This document shows positions 48,289 through 57,562 of a DNA stretch of 64,000 nt, piece after piece. How positions within the stretch are numbered: the first letter of the stretch is position 1; each line of letters opens with the position of its first letter. The position numbers and the translations under genes were made by a program. The notes under the pieces were generated by a model that saw only the letters and a list, made by a program, of their open reading frames with translations, did no database searches and was not told the DNA's origin. The stretch covers positions 1-64,000 of the forward strand of contig CADEFF010000016.1 in assembly GCA_902826565.1 (NCBI GenBank), written 5' to 3'. The stretch comes from an uncultured Rhodospirillaceae bacterium. GTDB taxonomy: Bacteria > Pseudomonadota > Alphaproteobacteria > Dongiales > Dongiaceae.

Positions 48289-49125
48289 ATGACCAAGCCG
48301 CGCGAAGTGAAAATTGGCAAGGTGACCTTCGGCAATGACCGGCCGCTCGCGCTGATCGCAGGGCCTTGCGCGCTCGAATCCCGCGCCCATGCGATGGAGA
48401 TGTGCGGGGCGCTGACGGAACTCGCCGCCAGCCTCGGCATCGGCCTCGTCTACAAGACCTCCTTCGACAAGGCGAACCGCACGAGCGTCAAGGGCGACCG
48501 CGGGCTCGGCATGGCGAGGGGCCTGCCGATCCTCGCCGAGCTGCGCGAGAAATTCGACTGCCCGGTGCTGACCGACGTTCACGCCGCCGACCAGTGCAAG
48601 CCGGTGGCCGAGGCCGTGGACGTGCTGCAGATCCCGGCCTTCCTCTGCCGTCAGACCGACCTCCTGGTCGCCGCGGGCGAGACCGGCAAGGCGATCAATG
48701 TGAAGAAGGGCCAGTTCCTCGCGCCCTGGGACATGAAGAACGTGGTGGCGAAGATCGCCGCCACCGGCAACGAGCGGATCCTCGTCTGCGAGCGCGGGGC
48801 CAGCTTCGGCTACAACACGCTCGTCTCCGACATGCGGAGCCTGCCGGTGCTCGCGGAAACGGGCTATCCGGTGGTGTTCGACGCAACCCATAGCGTGCAG
48901 CAGCCGGGCGGGCAGGGCAGCTCGAGCGGCGGTCAGCGGGAGTTCGTGCCGGTGCTGGCGCGCGCCGCGGTCGCGGTGGGCGTCGCCGCCGTGTTCATGG
49001 AAACCCATCGCGATCCGGACAAGGCGCCGTCGGACGGCCCGAACATGGTGCCGTTCAAGGACATGCCCGCGCTGCTCGAGCGCCTCCTGGCGTTCGACCG
49101 CATCGCGAAAAAGGGGAAAGCCTAG
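48289..49125 (+). CDS. kdsA: 3-deoxy-8-phosphooctulonate synthase
   Basis: Condenses PEP and arabinose-5-phosphate to Kdo-8-phosphate for the LPS inner core; TIM barrel, 278 residues. Signatures: [75 protein letters not shown]. The start ATG 48289 gives [10 protein letters not shown]; a TTG two codons upstream is less likely. eno would normally follow; here ~3.7 kb of accessory DNA intervenes. Confidence 0.96.
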   Translation: MTKPREVKIGKVTFGNDRPLALIAGPCALESRAHAMEMCGALTELAASLGIGLVYKTSFDKANRTSVKGDRGLGMARGLPILAELREKFDCPVLTDVHAADQCKPVAEAVDVLQIPAFLCRQTDLLVAAGETGKAINVKKGQFLAPWDMKNVVAKIAATGNERILVCERGASFGYNTLVSDMRSLPVLAETGYPVVFDATHSVQQPGGQGSSSGGQREFVPVLARAAVAVGVAAVFMETHRDPDKAPSDGPNMVPFKDMPALLERLLAFDRIAKKGKA

Positions 49126-49265
49126 TAGGCGCCCACGCCACTGTACGTAACGTTTTTAACGCACCCTACGAAGTTCGTGCCAGGGGTATCGACTTAGTGA
49201 GTTGAGCTGAGAGGGTGGCACCATTCGACACTCGTATTGCCGTGTCCGGTTAAGAGGCTCTCACA

Positions 49266-50012
49266 GTGACGCACCGTGGCATTGCTGTCGTACTGATTTG
49301 CATTAGTTTCGTCTACCTCTGGCCAAGCGCGGCGGAAGAAGCGAGTCCTCAAGATGCGTGTGACGCACTTGCAGCTCACCCGCTGGATCCGCAACTGCCT
49401 GAGGGGATTAAAGGGACTGCCTTCCAAGACATAGATGCAGAACAAGCGTTAGAGATATGCATCATTGCCTTACGACAACACCCCTTCAACCCGCGCTTGA
49501 TGTTCCAGCTTGGCCGTAGCTTTGACGCAAGCCGAAGTTCGGTAAATGCACTTAAGTGGCTTAAGTTAGCGTCCAAGTATGGTTACGCGCAGGCTGACGT
49601 AAACTTGGGGACGCTTTACTCGGGAGGTTTCTTTGTCCCCCACGATGATCTCGAAGCGGCAAAGTGGTACCGACTGGGCGCCGTGCATAACCATATGGTT
49701 GCCCAGTACAATCTGGGAGTGATGTACAGCAATGGGCTAGGCGTGCCCTTGGACAAAGGTGAGGCAGAAAAATGGTACGGTTTGGCGGCGGCGCAGGGTC
49801 ACGCATCTGCTCAACTTAACCTCGGCGTGTTGTATGCGCAGCGTGCGGGACACTCAGAGGACTATCATAAGAGCATGGAGCTTTTTAGGTCGGCGGCCGA
49901 TCAAGGAAATGTCAAAGCCAAAGTTAATCTTGAAACCGCCGCTTTACTCAATACGGCTTTGGAGTTTTCTGAGGCTGTGTGGCTTTCAGATATGTTGCAG
50001 TTGGATCGCTAA
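49266..50012 (+). CDS. Secreted Sel1-repeat (TPR-like) protein
   Basis: 248 residues starting at GTG 49266 (AAGAGG upstream). A signal peptide (VVLICISFVYLWPSAAEE) suggests a periplasmic location. About four Sel1-like repeats lie between residues ~90 and ~225 (e.g. AAKWYRLGAVHNHMVAQYNLGVMYSNG). Base composition differs sharply from its neighbours: the line at 49441 has 29 G/C in 60, against 45 in 60 in kdsA (48481). This and the adjacent transposase fragments suggest acquisition by transfer. Sel1 proteins act as scaffolds or in host interaction; no specific role can be given. Confidence 0.8.
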   Translation: MTHRGIAVVLICISFVYLWPSAAEEASPQDACDALAAHPLDPQLPEGIKGTAFQDIDAEQALEICIIALRQHPFNPRLMFQLGRSFDASRSSVNALKWLKLASKYGYAQADVNLGTLYSGGFFVPHDDLEAAKWYRLGAVHNHMVAQYNLGVMYSNGLGVPLDKGEAEKWYGLAAAQGHASAQLNLGVLYAQRAGHSEDYHKSMELFRSAADQGNVKAKVNLETAALLNTALEFSEAVWLSDMLQLDR

Positions 50013-50028
50013 GAGTCGGTTTTGCAAG

Positions 50029-50128
50029 TCATGAAGCGCATGCTAGGCGGTGGACGAGCAGCATCACGGCGATGGCGTGGAGGAAGGCGCGGGCTGAAGC
50101 GGTGGTGGCTTCGAAGTCCTTGAGCCTT
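50029..50128 (-). pseudogene. IS5-type transposase C-terminal fragment
   Basis: Minus-strand frame ending at TGA (50029-50031) reads ERLKDFEATTASARAFLHAIAV then MLLVHRLACAS, which resembles the last ~30 residues of IS5-family transposases (R-L-x-DFE ... LRRLA). Only the end is present. It abuts the IS630-type fragment directly. Confidence 0.5.
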
Positions 50129-50490
50129 TCATTTTTTCACGGAAGCGTATCCGGCGTTGGCGAAGTAGTTCTGGCATTCGCCGGATTTGATGGTCGGGAT
50201 GAGGTGGCCGATGTGGCGCCAGGTATCCTCGACGGTGCGCTTTTGCGCGGTGCGCATCCAGTGCTTGATCTTGGCGAAGGCCTGCTCGATCGGGTTGAGG
50301 TCGGGGGAGTAGGGCGGCAGATACCAGAGCCTCGCCCCAGCGGCCCGGATCATCTGTCGGACGGCGCCGACCACTTCACCACCGACGAAACCGCAACGCC
50401 AAACCGCAACGCTACCGACCGGCAGCGCTCGCCCGCCAGAACCGCCGTCACAACACGCTCGCGAAGATCATTCGAAAGAAGTCAGGTCAT
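50129..50490 (-). pseudogene. IS630-family transposase, internally deleted and frameshifted
   Basis: Two pieces on the minus strand. 50376-50475: SNDLRERVVTAVLAGERCRS with VALRFGVAVSSVVKW, the N-terminal helix-turn-helix. 50129-50374: LWYLPPYSPDLNPIEQAFAKIK and the C-terminal end, carrying the terminal DDE Glu of IS630. The middle, with the first two catalytic Asp, is missing. The two pieces are in different frames and an in-frame TGA precedes the N-terminal piece, so the element is dead. Confidence 0.75.
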
Positions 50491-50492
50491 CC

Positions 50493-50520
50493 GATGCTGG
50501 TCTCCTATCCAGCCAGCATC
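50493..50520. repeat. Short inverted repeat near the IS630 fragment end
   Basis: GATGCTGG (50493-50500) and CCAGCATC (50513-50520), 12-base loop. It lies just outside the N-terminal transposase piece, where an IS terminal repeat could be. The matching far end was not found. Confidence 0.35.
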
Positions 50521-50593
50521 TTGAATCACGAAATATGCAAAACCGGCCCCCCGATTCGGTCGAACAAAGAACTACTCTAGTCCCGAAGGGGGA

Positions 50594-51457
50594 TCAGGCG
50601 CCGCGGCGGGCGCGGTGCCGGTCGCGCGCCGGCGCGATCTCGACGGGCCCGGTCCTCGGTTGCGCCGGATGGCGCTGACGCCAGTCCTTGTCAAAATCGA
50701 GCATCGCCGGTCCCGGCCTCGGCCGACCGATGAAATAACCCTGCACGACGTCGCAGCCGAGATCGCGAAGGAGCTGCAGCGTGGTTTCGGTCTCGACGCC
50801 TTCCGCGACCGCTTCCATTCCCAGGTTATGGGCGAGATCGATGACCGACCGGATGATGACGCGGCAATCCTCCGAACGATCGGCGTTGCCGACGAAGGAG
50901 CGATCGATCTTGATCGAGGAGAAGGGCAGCCGCTGGAGCTGCAGCAAGGACGAATAACCCGTGCCGAAATCGTCGATCGCGAGGTGGATGCCCTTGAGCC
51001 GCAGGCGGGTCAGGGTATCGAGCAGATTGACGGCGTTCTGGGTCGCGCTTTCGGTGAGCTCGATCTCGTAATGGGCGCAATTGACCTTGGCGCTCCGCAG
51101 GATGCCGCCGACCAGGTCGGGAAAGTCGATATGACCGAGATTGACGGCGGAGATATTGACCGCAATGCGTGTCGTCAGCCCCGCCGCATGCCACTCCGAC
51201 CACTGGCGCGCAGCCTCGGCGATCACCCATTCCGTTATGGCGTCGATGAGCCCGGCGGATTCGGCGAGCGGAATGAAATGGGTCGGCGGAATGAAGCCCA
51301 GCTTCGGATGGCGCCAGCGCGCGAGCGCCTCGACGCCGACCAGCTCGTTCGAGCCGAGCGCGACCTTGGGCTGATAATGAAGCTCCAGCTCGCGACCGCG
51401 AAGCGCCGTCGCCAGCGCCTCGGCATCCGCGCCGATGATGTTGTCGGTCTGCGACAC
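50594..51457 (-). CDS. EAL-domain cyclic-di-GMP phosphodiesterase
   Basis: 287 residues, essentially a lone EAL domain (~15-255) with a basic tail; no membrane segment. Catalytic residues all present: Glu43 in EALARW, Asn101 in NISAVNL, Glu in ELTES (131-137), Asp162-Asp163 in IDDFGTGYSS, Lys183 in SIKID, Glu219 in AEGVET. So it should hydrolyse c-di-GMP. The start is GTG at 51457, 3 bases after the receiver stop, hence coupled to it. Confidence 0.9.
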   Translation of the reverse strand: MSQTDNIIGADAEALATALRGRELELHYQPKVALGSNELVGVEALARWRHPKLGFIPPTHFIPLAESAGLIDAITEWVIAEAARQWSEWHAAGLTTRIAVNISAVNLGHIDFPDLVGGILRSAKVNCAHYEIELTESATQNAVNLLDTLTRLRLKGIHLAIDDFGTGYSSLLQLQRLPFSSIKIDRSFVGNADRSEDCRVIIRSVIDLAHNLGMEAVAEGVETETTLQLLRDLGCDVVQGYFIGRPRPGPAMLDFDKDWRQRHPAQPRTGPVEIAPARDRHRARRGA

Positions 51458-51460
51458 CGG

Positions 51461-51841
51461 TCAGGCCGCCGTATGAAGGCCGGAAAGCAGCGTTCGAAGC
51501 TCGTTCGCCCGGATCGGCTTGGGGATGCTGCCGATCATGTTGAGGCCGCGGGCATCGCCGAGGTTCTCGGCCGCGCTGCGCACCTTGCGATCGAAACCGC
51601 TGACGATCAGCAGCTTGGCGCGGCAGGAATGGTCGGCGAGGAACCGCAGTAGCTCCACGCCGTCCATGCCGGGGATGGAAAGGTCGAGCACGATCAGATG
51701 CGGGGCGAAATCGACATAGGCATGTTTGAACTCGTCGGCGTGGGTCGTCACCCGCACCTCGAACCCGCATGCCACCGCGACATCCTCGATGAAGGCAGCG
51801 ATGTCGACTTCGTCGTCGATGATGAGAAGGCGCTCCGTCAT
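51461..51841 (-). CDS. Single-domain response regulator
   Basis: 126-residue CheY-like receiver without output domain. Acidic pocket Asp9-Asp10, phospho-acceptor Asp53 in IVLDLSIPGMDG, Ser81 in LIVSGF, Lys108 in SIPKPI. ATG 51841 (MTERLLIIDDE) is the family start; the frame is open further upstream. No histidine kinase is nearby. Coupled to the EAL gene, which it probably regulates by protein contact. Confidence 0.9.
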   Translation of the reverse strand: MTERLLIIDDEVDIAAFIEDVAVACGFEVRVTTHADEFKHAYVDFAPHLIVLDLSIPGMDGVELLRFLADHSCRAKLLIVSGFDRKVRSAAENLGDARGLNMIGSIPKPIRANELRTLLSGLHTAA

Positions 51842-52166
51842 TGCATTCAAATCCTGGTCAGCATTAGACGGGCAGCAGTTCCCGGGGCGATCCCGCCGGC
51901 CTGCGGGCGGACAAATTCCTGTCTCCAGGATCAACCGCCATGCTTAACATTTCGCTAATAGCTACCTTGCCTCTCAGCCTGAATCTGAAAAATCACCTCA
52001 GATTGTGCGCTTATCTACGTTGATTTCTCAAGGTTTTTCGCTGCCCGAGAAGCGATCGGAGCGGCGATCGCCGTCGTTGCCAAAAAACGCCAGCCCGAGG
52101 GGGCATCGCGACGGGGGCCGGACGCCCGTGGTTTCATAGATCGAGATCGGAAGCCGGGAGACGCCG
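51842..52166. other. Intergenic region between receiver and DinB-fold genes
   Basis: This 325-base region separates the divergently transcribed receiver-EAL pair and the DinB gene. 51935-52040 is AT-rich for this genome and holds the receiver promoter candidate. CCCGC/GCGGG hairpin potential exists at about 51889-51905 (leader of the receiver mRNA). A TTTTTCGCTGCCCGAGAAGCG stretch near 52033 can also fold. No coding frame is credible. Confidence 0.5.
51955..51983 (-). promoter_or_regulatory. Candidate promoter of the receiver-EAL operon
   Basis: Minus strand: TTCAGG (51978-51983) and TATTAG (51955-51960), spacer 17. The -10 is fair, the -35 weak, so an activator may be needed. The leader to ATG 51841 would be about 105 bases. 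Confidence 0.35.
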
Positions 52167-52698
52167 ATGCAACAGGACAGCCTCGTCGAGCATTTCCGCG
52201 ACATGGCGCGGAACAACGCTTGGTCCAACCATCGCCTTCACCGGGCCTGCGCCGCGCTCGGCGAGCGCGACTACCGGGCGAAACGGGTGAGCTTCTTCCC
52301 CTCGCTGCATCTGACGCTGCTGCATATCGTCGAGATCGACTGGCTCTATCTCGACCAGCTCGAAGCGGTCGAAACCGATCGCCTCGATTCGGACTACGAC
52401 CTTCCGATCGAAACCTTCGCCGAACTTCAGGAGGCGCAGCGGCGCATGGATCGACGGCTGATTGCCTATTGCGACCGGCTGACGCCGGCGATCCTGGCGC
52501 GGCGGGTGGTCATCCGCCGGTCCGACGGTCCGCGCGACGATACGGCGCGCGGCGTGCTTTCGCATCTCTTCGTCCACCAGATCCACCATCGCGGGCAGGC
52601 GCATGCGATGCTGTCCGGCACGGCCGTGCCGCCGCCCCAGCTCGACGAGTATTTCCTCCGCGAGGACGCGCCGAAGCGCGATGCGGAGCTCCGCGCGC

Positions 52699-52712
<14 letters not shown>
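52167..52712 (+). CDS. DinB family (DfsB/bacillithiol-transferase-fold) protein
   Basis: Four-helix-bundle metalloprotein, 181 residues. The three metal-ligand His are seen: His53 in LTLLHIVEIDWLY, His137 and His141 in LFVHQIHHRGQAH, the canonical NH-x3-HRGQ pattern. Family members are thiol-dependent transferases or of unknown function; they are unrelated to DNA polymerase IV DinB. Start preceded by GCCGGGAGACGCCG. The eno promoter begins inside its last codons. Confidence 0.85.
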
Positions 52713-54143
<1,431 letters not shown>

Positions 54144-54151
54144 AGACCGCT

Positions 54152-54976
54152 TCAGGTGGGCTTTCGCGCCTTCAGGGAGAAGAGCAGCGGCAGGTTGGAG
54201 GCGCCGGGCGGCATGTCATACATGCCGTCCTCGGCCCGAACCATCGAGGGAAAGAGGCGCCAGGGCAGGCGCGCATGCTCATGGAACCATTCGAGCCGCA
54301 GCCCGGCCTCGAGCAATCCGCCGATCACGCTTGCGAGCGAATGGATCCACTCATGCGTCACCGTGTTGGCAAGCGTCTTGCCGTCCTCGGTGTAGGTCTC
54401 GGCCCCTTCGAACACCAGCGGCTCGGCGCCCTGGAAGTAGTTGTAGGTCGGAGTGATCGGGTCCTCGAGGCGCTTCTGCTCCAGCATGTTCGCGGCGGGG
54501 TGGCCTTCCAGCAGATAGAGGAACCCGCCCGGCGCCAGCAGCGTCTCGACCACCTTCGCCCAGCCGCGGATATCGGGCAGCCAGTTGATGGCGCCGACGG
54601 TCACATAGGCGATGTCGAAGCCGGCGCGCGGCAGCTTCGCGGGCGCGTCGTAGACATTGCCTTCGACGAAGGTCGCGGCGATGCCGGTTTCGGCCGCGAG
54701 CCCGCGGGCGATCGCGATCGCCTGGGGCGAGAAATCGTAGCCTGTCGCGACCGCGCCCCGACGGGCGAGCGACAGGGTATCGAGGCCGAAATGGCATTGT
54801 AGATGGACGAGCCGCTTGCCGGCGATGTCGCCGATCTCCTCGGACTCGATGGCGCCGAGCTTGTCCTTGCCGGCCTTGAACTCGGCGACGCCGTAGAACT
54901 CCGAGGCGGCATGAATCGGCGCCGCCTCGTCCCAGCGGCGGAGATTGACGTCGAAACTGCTGTCGTTCCGGCTCAT
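54152..54976 (-). CDS. Class I SAM-dependent methyltransferase
   Basis: 274-residue soluble protein with a Rossmann methyltransferase fold. Motif I is VHLQCHFGLDTLSLARRGA (with Cys-His in place of the common Gly-rich E/DxGxGxG), then ATGYDFSPQAIAIAR (SAM ribose Asp), and FDIAYVTVGAINWLPDI (motif IV). C-terminal WFHEHARLPWRLFPSMVR is typical of this uncharacterised family. Substrate unknown. The gene lies 96 bases after the antiporter on the same strand. Both genes interrupt the usual eno-ftsB adjacency. Confidence 0.83.
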   Translation of the reverse strand: MSRNDSSFDVNLRRWDEAAPIHAASEFYGVAEFKAGKDKLGAIESEEIGDIAGKRLVHLQCHFGLDTLSLARRGAVATGYDFSPQAIAIARGLAAETGIAATFVEGNVYDAPAKLPRAGFDIAYVTVGAINWLPDIRGWAKVVETLLAPGGFLYLLEGHPAANMLEQKRLEDPITPTYNYFQGAEPLVFEGAETYTEDGKTLANTVTHEWIHSLASVIGGLLEAGLRLEWFHEHARLPWRLFPSMVRAEDGMYDMPPGASNLPLLFSLKARKPT

Positions 54977-55072
54977 GGCGGACGCTCCGGGCGGGCGGGG
55001 TCGAAAGGCGGCGGACCATAGCGCCGGGGCCGGGTCGCGACAAGCCGGGCCGCGGTGCGCCCGGCGTCGCGA

Positions 55073-56890
55073 TCAGCGCCGCCGGAGGCGCGGCAGCCGT
55101 TCGGCGAAACGCCGACGCATCCACCAGGCGCGGGCGCGCCTGAGCCGGCGCACGATCGGAAGCCGTTCCTCCTCGGTCAGGAGCTCGAGGCCGACCTCGG
55201 CGATGCGGTCCTCCTCCATCGTCCGCACCACCAGCTCGGCATCGCCGGTCTTGACCCGGTCGCCGACCACGGGATCCGTCGCGAGAAGCCGGGCGACATA
55301 GTCGCCGAGGGTCTCCAGCGGATGGTCCAGCTCGATGGCAAGGCCGTACTGGCTCGCAAGCGCGCTTGCCGGCGTCTCCGCGGCGAAGCCGAACTCGCCG
55401 AGCTCGTCGAGCACCTCGGCGTGGCGCGGCGCCATCGGCACGAAGAGGCGATCGAGGGAGAGCTCATGTTCCGGCGGCACCAGCAGGATCACATAGTCGC
55501 CGGATTGCAGGCGCGCGAGCTGCGCCAGCTCGGCCACGGCGCCCTCGCGGATCACGCCGACGACGCGGGTGCGCTTGGGCAGCGGCAGGGCCGCGAAATC
55601 CTGATCGAGCGCCGGGCTTCCCGGCCGCACGCGATAGCCGGCGATCTCGCGGTCGGTCGCGGTCGGCAGCTCGAACAGCAACGCGCCTTCCTGGCTTTCC
55701 GGCTCGCTCGGCACTTCGAGCCCGAGCATCCGCGCCATGCCGAGCGCGGTCCAGCCCTGCACCAGCAGCGACATGATCACCACGACGAAGGCGATGTTGA
55801 AGAACGTCACGCCGATCGGCAGCCCGGCCACGACGGGGATGGAAGCGAGGAAGATCGGCACCACGCCGCGCAGCCCCACCCAGGAGATGAAGAGCTTCGC
55901 ACGCCATTCGATCCGAAACGGCAGGAGCGATGCCAGCACCGCGAGGGGACGGGCGATCAGCAGAAGCAGGACGGCGACGACGAGGGCGGGAAACAGGAAG
56001 TCCATCAGCGCCGTGGGCGTCACCAGCAATCCCAGCAGCAGGAACATGGCGATCTGCACGAGCCAGATGAAACCGTCATGAAACCGGCTGATGACCTGCC
56101 GCGCGCGGTAGGGACGGCTCGCCATGACGATGCCGGCGAGATAGACGGCCAGAAACCCGTTCGCGCCGACCACGTTGGCGAAGGCGAAGATGGTGACCGC
56201 GCCGGCCGCTGCCAGTATCGGATAGAGGCCGACCGCGATTTCGATCTTGTTGATGATCCATCGGAGCGCGACACCCCCGCCGATGCCGATCGCAGCGCCG
56301 CCGCCGAATTGCAGCGCCAGATCGATGCCGAGACGCCAGGGCTCGCGCGCGCCCGGATCCAGCAGCAGCTCGACCATGACGATGGTGAGGAACACGGCCA
56401 TCGGATCGTTCATGCCGGATTCCGCCTCGAGTGTGGCGCGCACGCGGCGATTGATGTCGCGGTCGCTCCGCTGCAGCAGCAGGAAGACGACGGCAGCGTC
56501 GGTCGAACTCAGGATCGCGCCGAGCAGCATCGCTTCCAGAGGCTGCAGCCCGAGCAGCAGCATCCCGAGCACCCCGACGATGAGCGCGGTGAGCACCACG
56601 CCGACCGATGCGAGCGATACCGCCGGCCAGAGCGCCAGGCGGAACACCGTGCGCGTGGTATGCAGGCCGCCGTCGAAGAGGATGAGCGCGAGACCGACCG
56701 AGCCCACCAGGAACACGGTCTCGAAATTCTCGAACTCGATGCCGCCGGGCCCGTCTTCGCCGGCAAGCATGCCGAGCAGCAGGAAGACGAGGAGGAGGGG
56801 CGCGCCGAGGCGGGAGGAATAGGTGCCGGCGAGGATGCTGAGGAAGATCAGCCCCGCTCCGATCAGGATGAGATGGTTCAGCGCGTCCAA
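55073..56890 (-). CDS. Potassium/proton antiporter, CPA1 family (CvrA/NhaP2-like)
   Basis: Membrane antiporter: about 12-13 hydrophobic segments up to residue ~390, with the CPA1 motifs LSSTDAAVVFLLLQRSDRDI and ESGMNDPMAVFLTI (Asp-Pro/Asn-Asp ion site), then cytosolic TrkA_C-like (~405-490) and transporter-associated CorC/HlyC-type domains (~500-580). I favour TTG 56890 (LDALNHLILIGAGL, 605 residues) because homologues begin with MDALN; ATG 56941 would add 17 residues (622 in total). Upstream lies the GANTC-rich region shared with ftsB. Confidence 0.88.
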   Translation of the reverse strand: MDALNHLILIGAGLIFLSILAGTYSSRLGAPLLLVFLLLGMLAGEDGPGGIEFENFETVFLVGSVGLALILFDGGLHTTRTVFRLALWPAVSLASVGVVLTALIVGVLGMLLLGLQPLEAMLLGAILSSTDAAVVFLLLQRSDRDINRRVRATLEAESGMNDPMAVFLTIVMVELLLDPGAREPWRLGIDLALQFGGGAAIGIGGGVALRWIINKIEIAVGLYPILAAAGAVTIFAFANVVGANGFLAVYLAGIVMASRPYRARQVISRFHDGFIWLVQIAMFLLLGLLVTPTALMDFLFPALVVAVLLLLIARPLAVLASLLPFRIEWRAKLFISWVGLRGVVPIFLASIPVVAGLPIGVTFFNIAFVVVIMSLLVQGWTALGMARMLGLEVPSEPESQEGALLFELPTATDREIAGYRVRPGSPALDQDFAALPLPKRTRVVGVIREGAVAELAQLARLQSGDYVILLVPPEHELSLDRLFVPMAPRHAEVLDELGEFGFAAETPASALASQYGLAIELDHPLETLGDYVARLLATDPVVGDRVKTGDAELVVRTMEEDRIAEVGLELLTEEERLPIVRRLRRARAWWMRRRFAERLPRLRRR

Positions 56891-56941
56891 GCTCGGCCCC
56901 CCGACCGCGTGCTGCCGCTGCGACCCATTCCCATGCCGCAC

Positions 56942-57059
56942 GAATCGTCTCGGTGAGTCAATTCGGCAACAGCACGACTCGTTTTATCCGCACCGAGTCG
57001 TTTCCGCTTGACCGGCGCGAATCGGGTGTGATTCGGTCGAGTCCATGGTCATTCGACTC
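56942..57059. promoter_or_regulatory. Cluster of eight GANTC (CcrM) methylation sites in the antiporter/ftsB promoter
   Basis: GANTC occurs at 56942, 56955, 56976, 56995, 57019, 57030, 57039 and 57055. Seven of eight are in a YGANTCR context (57039 ends in C). Two perfect inverted repeats are built from them: ACGACTCG/CGAGTCGT (56974-56981, 56994-57001) and TCGAGTC/GACTCGA (57037-57043, 57055-57061). TTGACC at 57008-57013 is a good -35 for ftsB, but the -10 position (ATTCGG) is poor, as expected for a promoter needing an activator. Confidence 0.85.
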
Positions 57060-57404
57060 GAAATCGCAAAACGCGTACGGCAGCTCGCCCTGCCGCTGCT
57101 CTGCGTTTCGGTGCTGGCCTATTTCCTCTTCCACACCATCCAGGGCGATCGCGGGGTGGTGGCGTGGCTCATGCTGAAGCAGGATCTGCGCGTCGCCGAT
57201 ACGCGGCTCGCCGCAATCGAGGACGAGCGCATGATGCTCGCCAATCGTGTCGCGCGCCTCAGCCCGAAGACGCTCGATGCCGATCTGCTCGAAGAGCAGG
57301 TGCGGCTGATGCTGAATCAGGCTTCGGAGAATGAGGTCGTGATCATGCAGGATCGGCTCCCCCCGATGACTCCCGACGAGCGGGCCACAAGCGACATTAA
57401 CTGA
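57045..57404 (+). CDS. ftsB: Septum formation initiator / cell division protein FtsB (DivIC family)
   Basis: Small divisome protein, 119 residues. Short cytoplasmic start, one membrane helix (LALPLLCVSVLAYFLFHTI, residues ~14-32), the Gly-Asp-Arg-Gly motif (QGDRGVVAWL) and a periplasmic coiled coil (RVADTRLAAIEDERMMLANRVARL) ending in the conserved LDADLLEEQVRLMLNQA. Its place between eno and pdhA is standard in alphaproteobacteria. No ribosome binding site is visible, so the mRNA may be leaderless. The promoter region is packed with GANTC sites, suggesting cell-cycle control. Confidence 0.9.
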   Translation: MVIRLEIAKRVRQLALPLLCVSVLAYFLFHTIQGDRGVVAWLMLKQDLRVADTRLAAIEDERMMLANRVARLSPKTLDADLLEEQVRLMLNQASENEVVIMQDRLPPMTPDERATSDIN

Positions 57405-57416
57405 AATCAAGTTAAT
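57396..57416. terminator. AT-rich stem-loop after ftsB
   Basis: ATTAACT (57396-57402) and AGTTAAT (57410-57416), 7-base loop, overlapping the ftsB stop codon; followed by TTCTGGATTTCTGTTT. A weak terminator or just part of the AT-rich pdh promoter region. Confidence 0.35.
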
Positions 57417-57454
57417 TTCTGGATTTCTGTTTACTGTCAAAAATTTACCGGTCC

Positions 57455-57483
57455 TTGCCATCCTTTCCCCGAAGGTCTAATTA
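57455..57483 (+). promoter_or_regulatory. Sigma-70 promoter candidate of the pdh operon
   Basis: TTGCCA (57455-57460) and TAATTA (57478-57483), spacer exactly 17, in a stretch (57395-57485) that is clearly AT-rich against the rest of the window. Leader to pdhA ATG 57563 about 70 bases. Confidence 0.6.
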
Positions 57484-57562
57484 ACGGGAAAAGGGGGCGC
57501 GCCGGCGTCTCCCCGGCTGCGATCGCCCAACGCTCGTGGCCGCCAGCTCCAGGGAGGCGTTC

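Noticed and set aside
50029-50520. Complete insertion sequence
   Set aside because: No intact transposase, no matching terminal repeats and no target duplication found; only fragments remain.
57397-57415. CtrA box (TTAA-N7-TTAA) after ftsB
   Set aside because: The two TTAA elements are 11 bases apart, not 7; they belong to a short palindrome.
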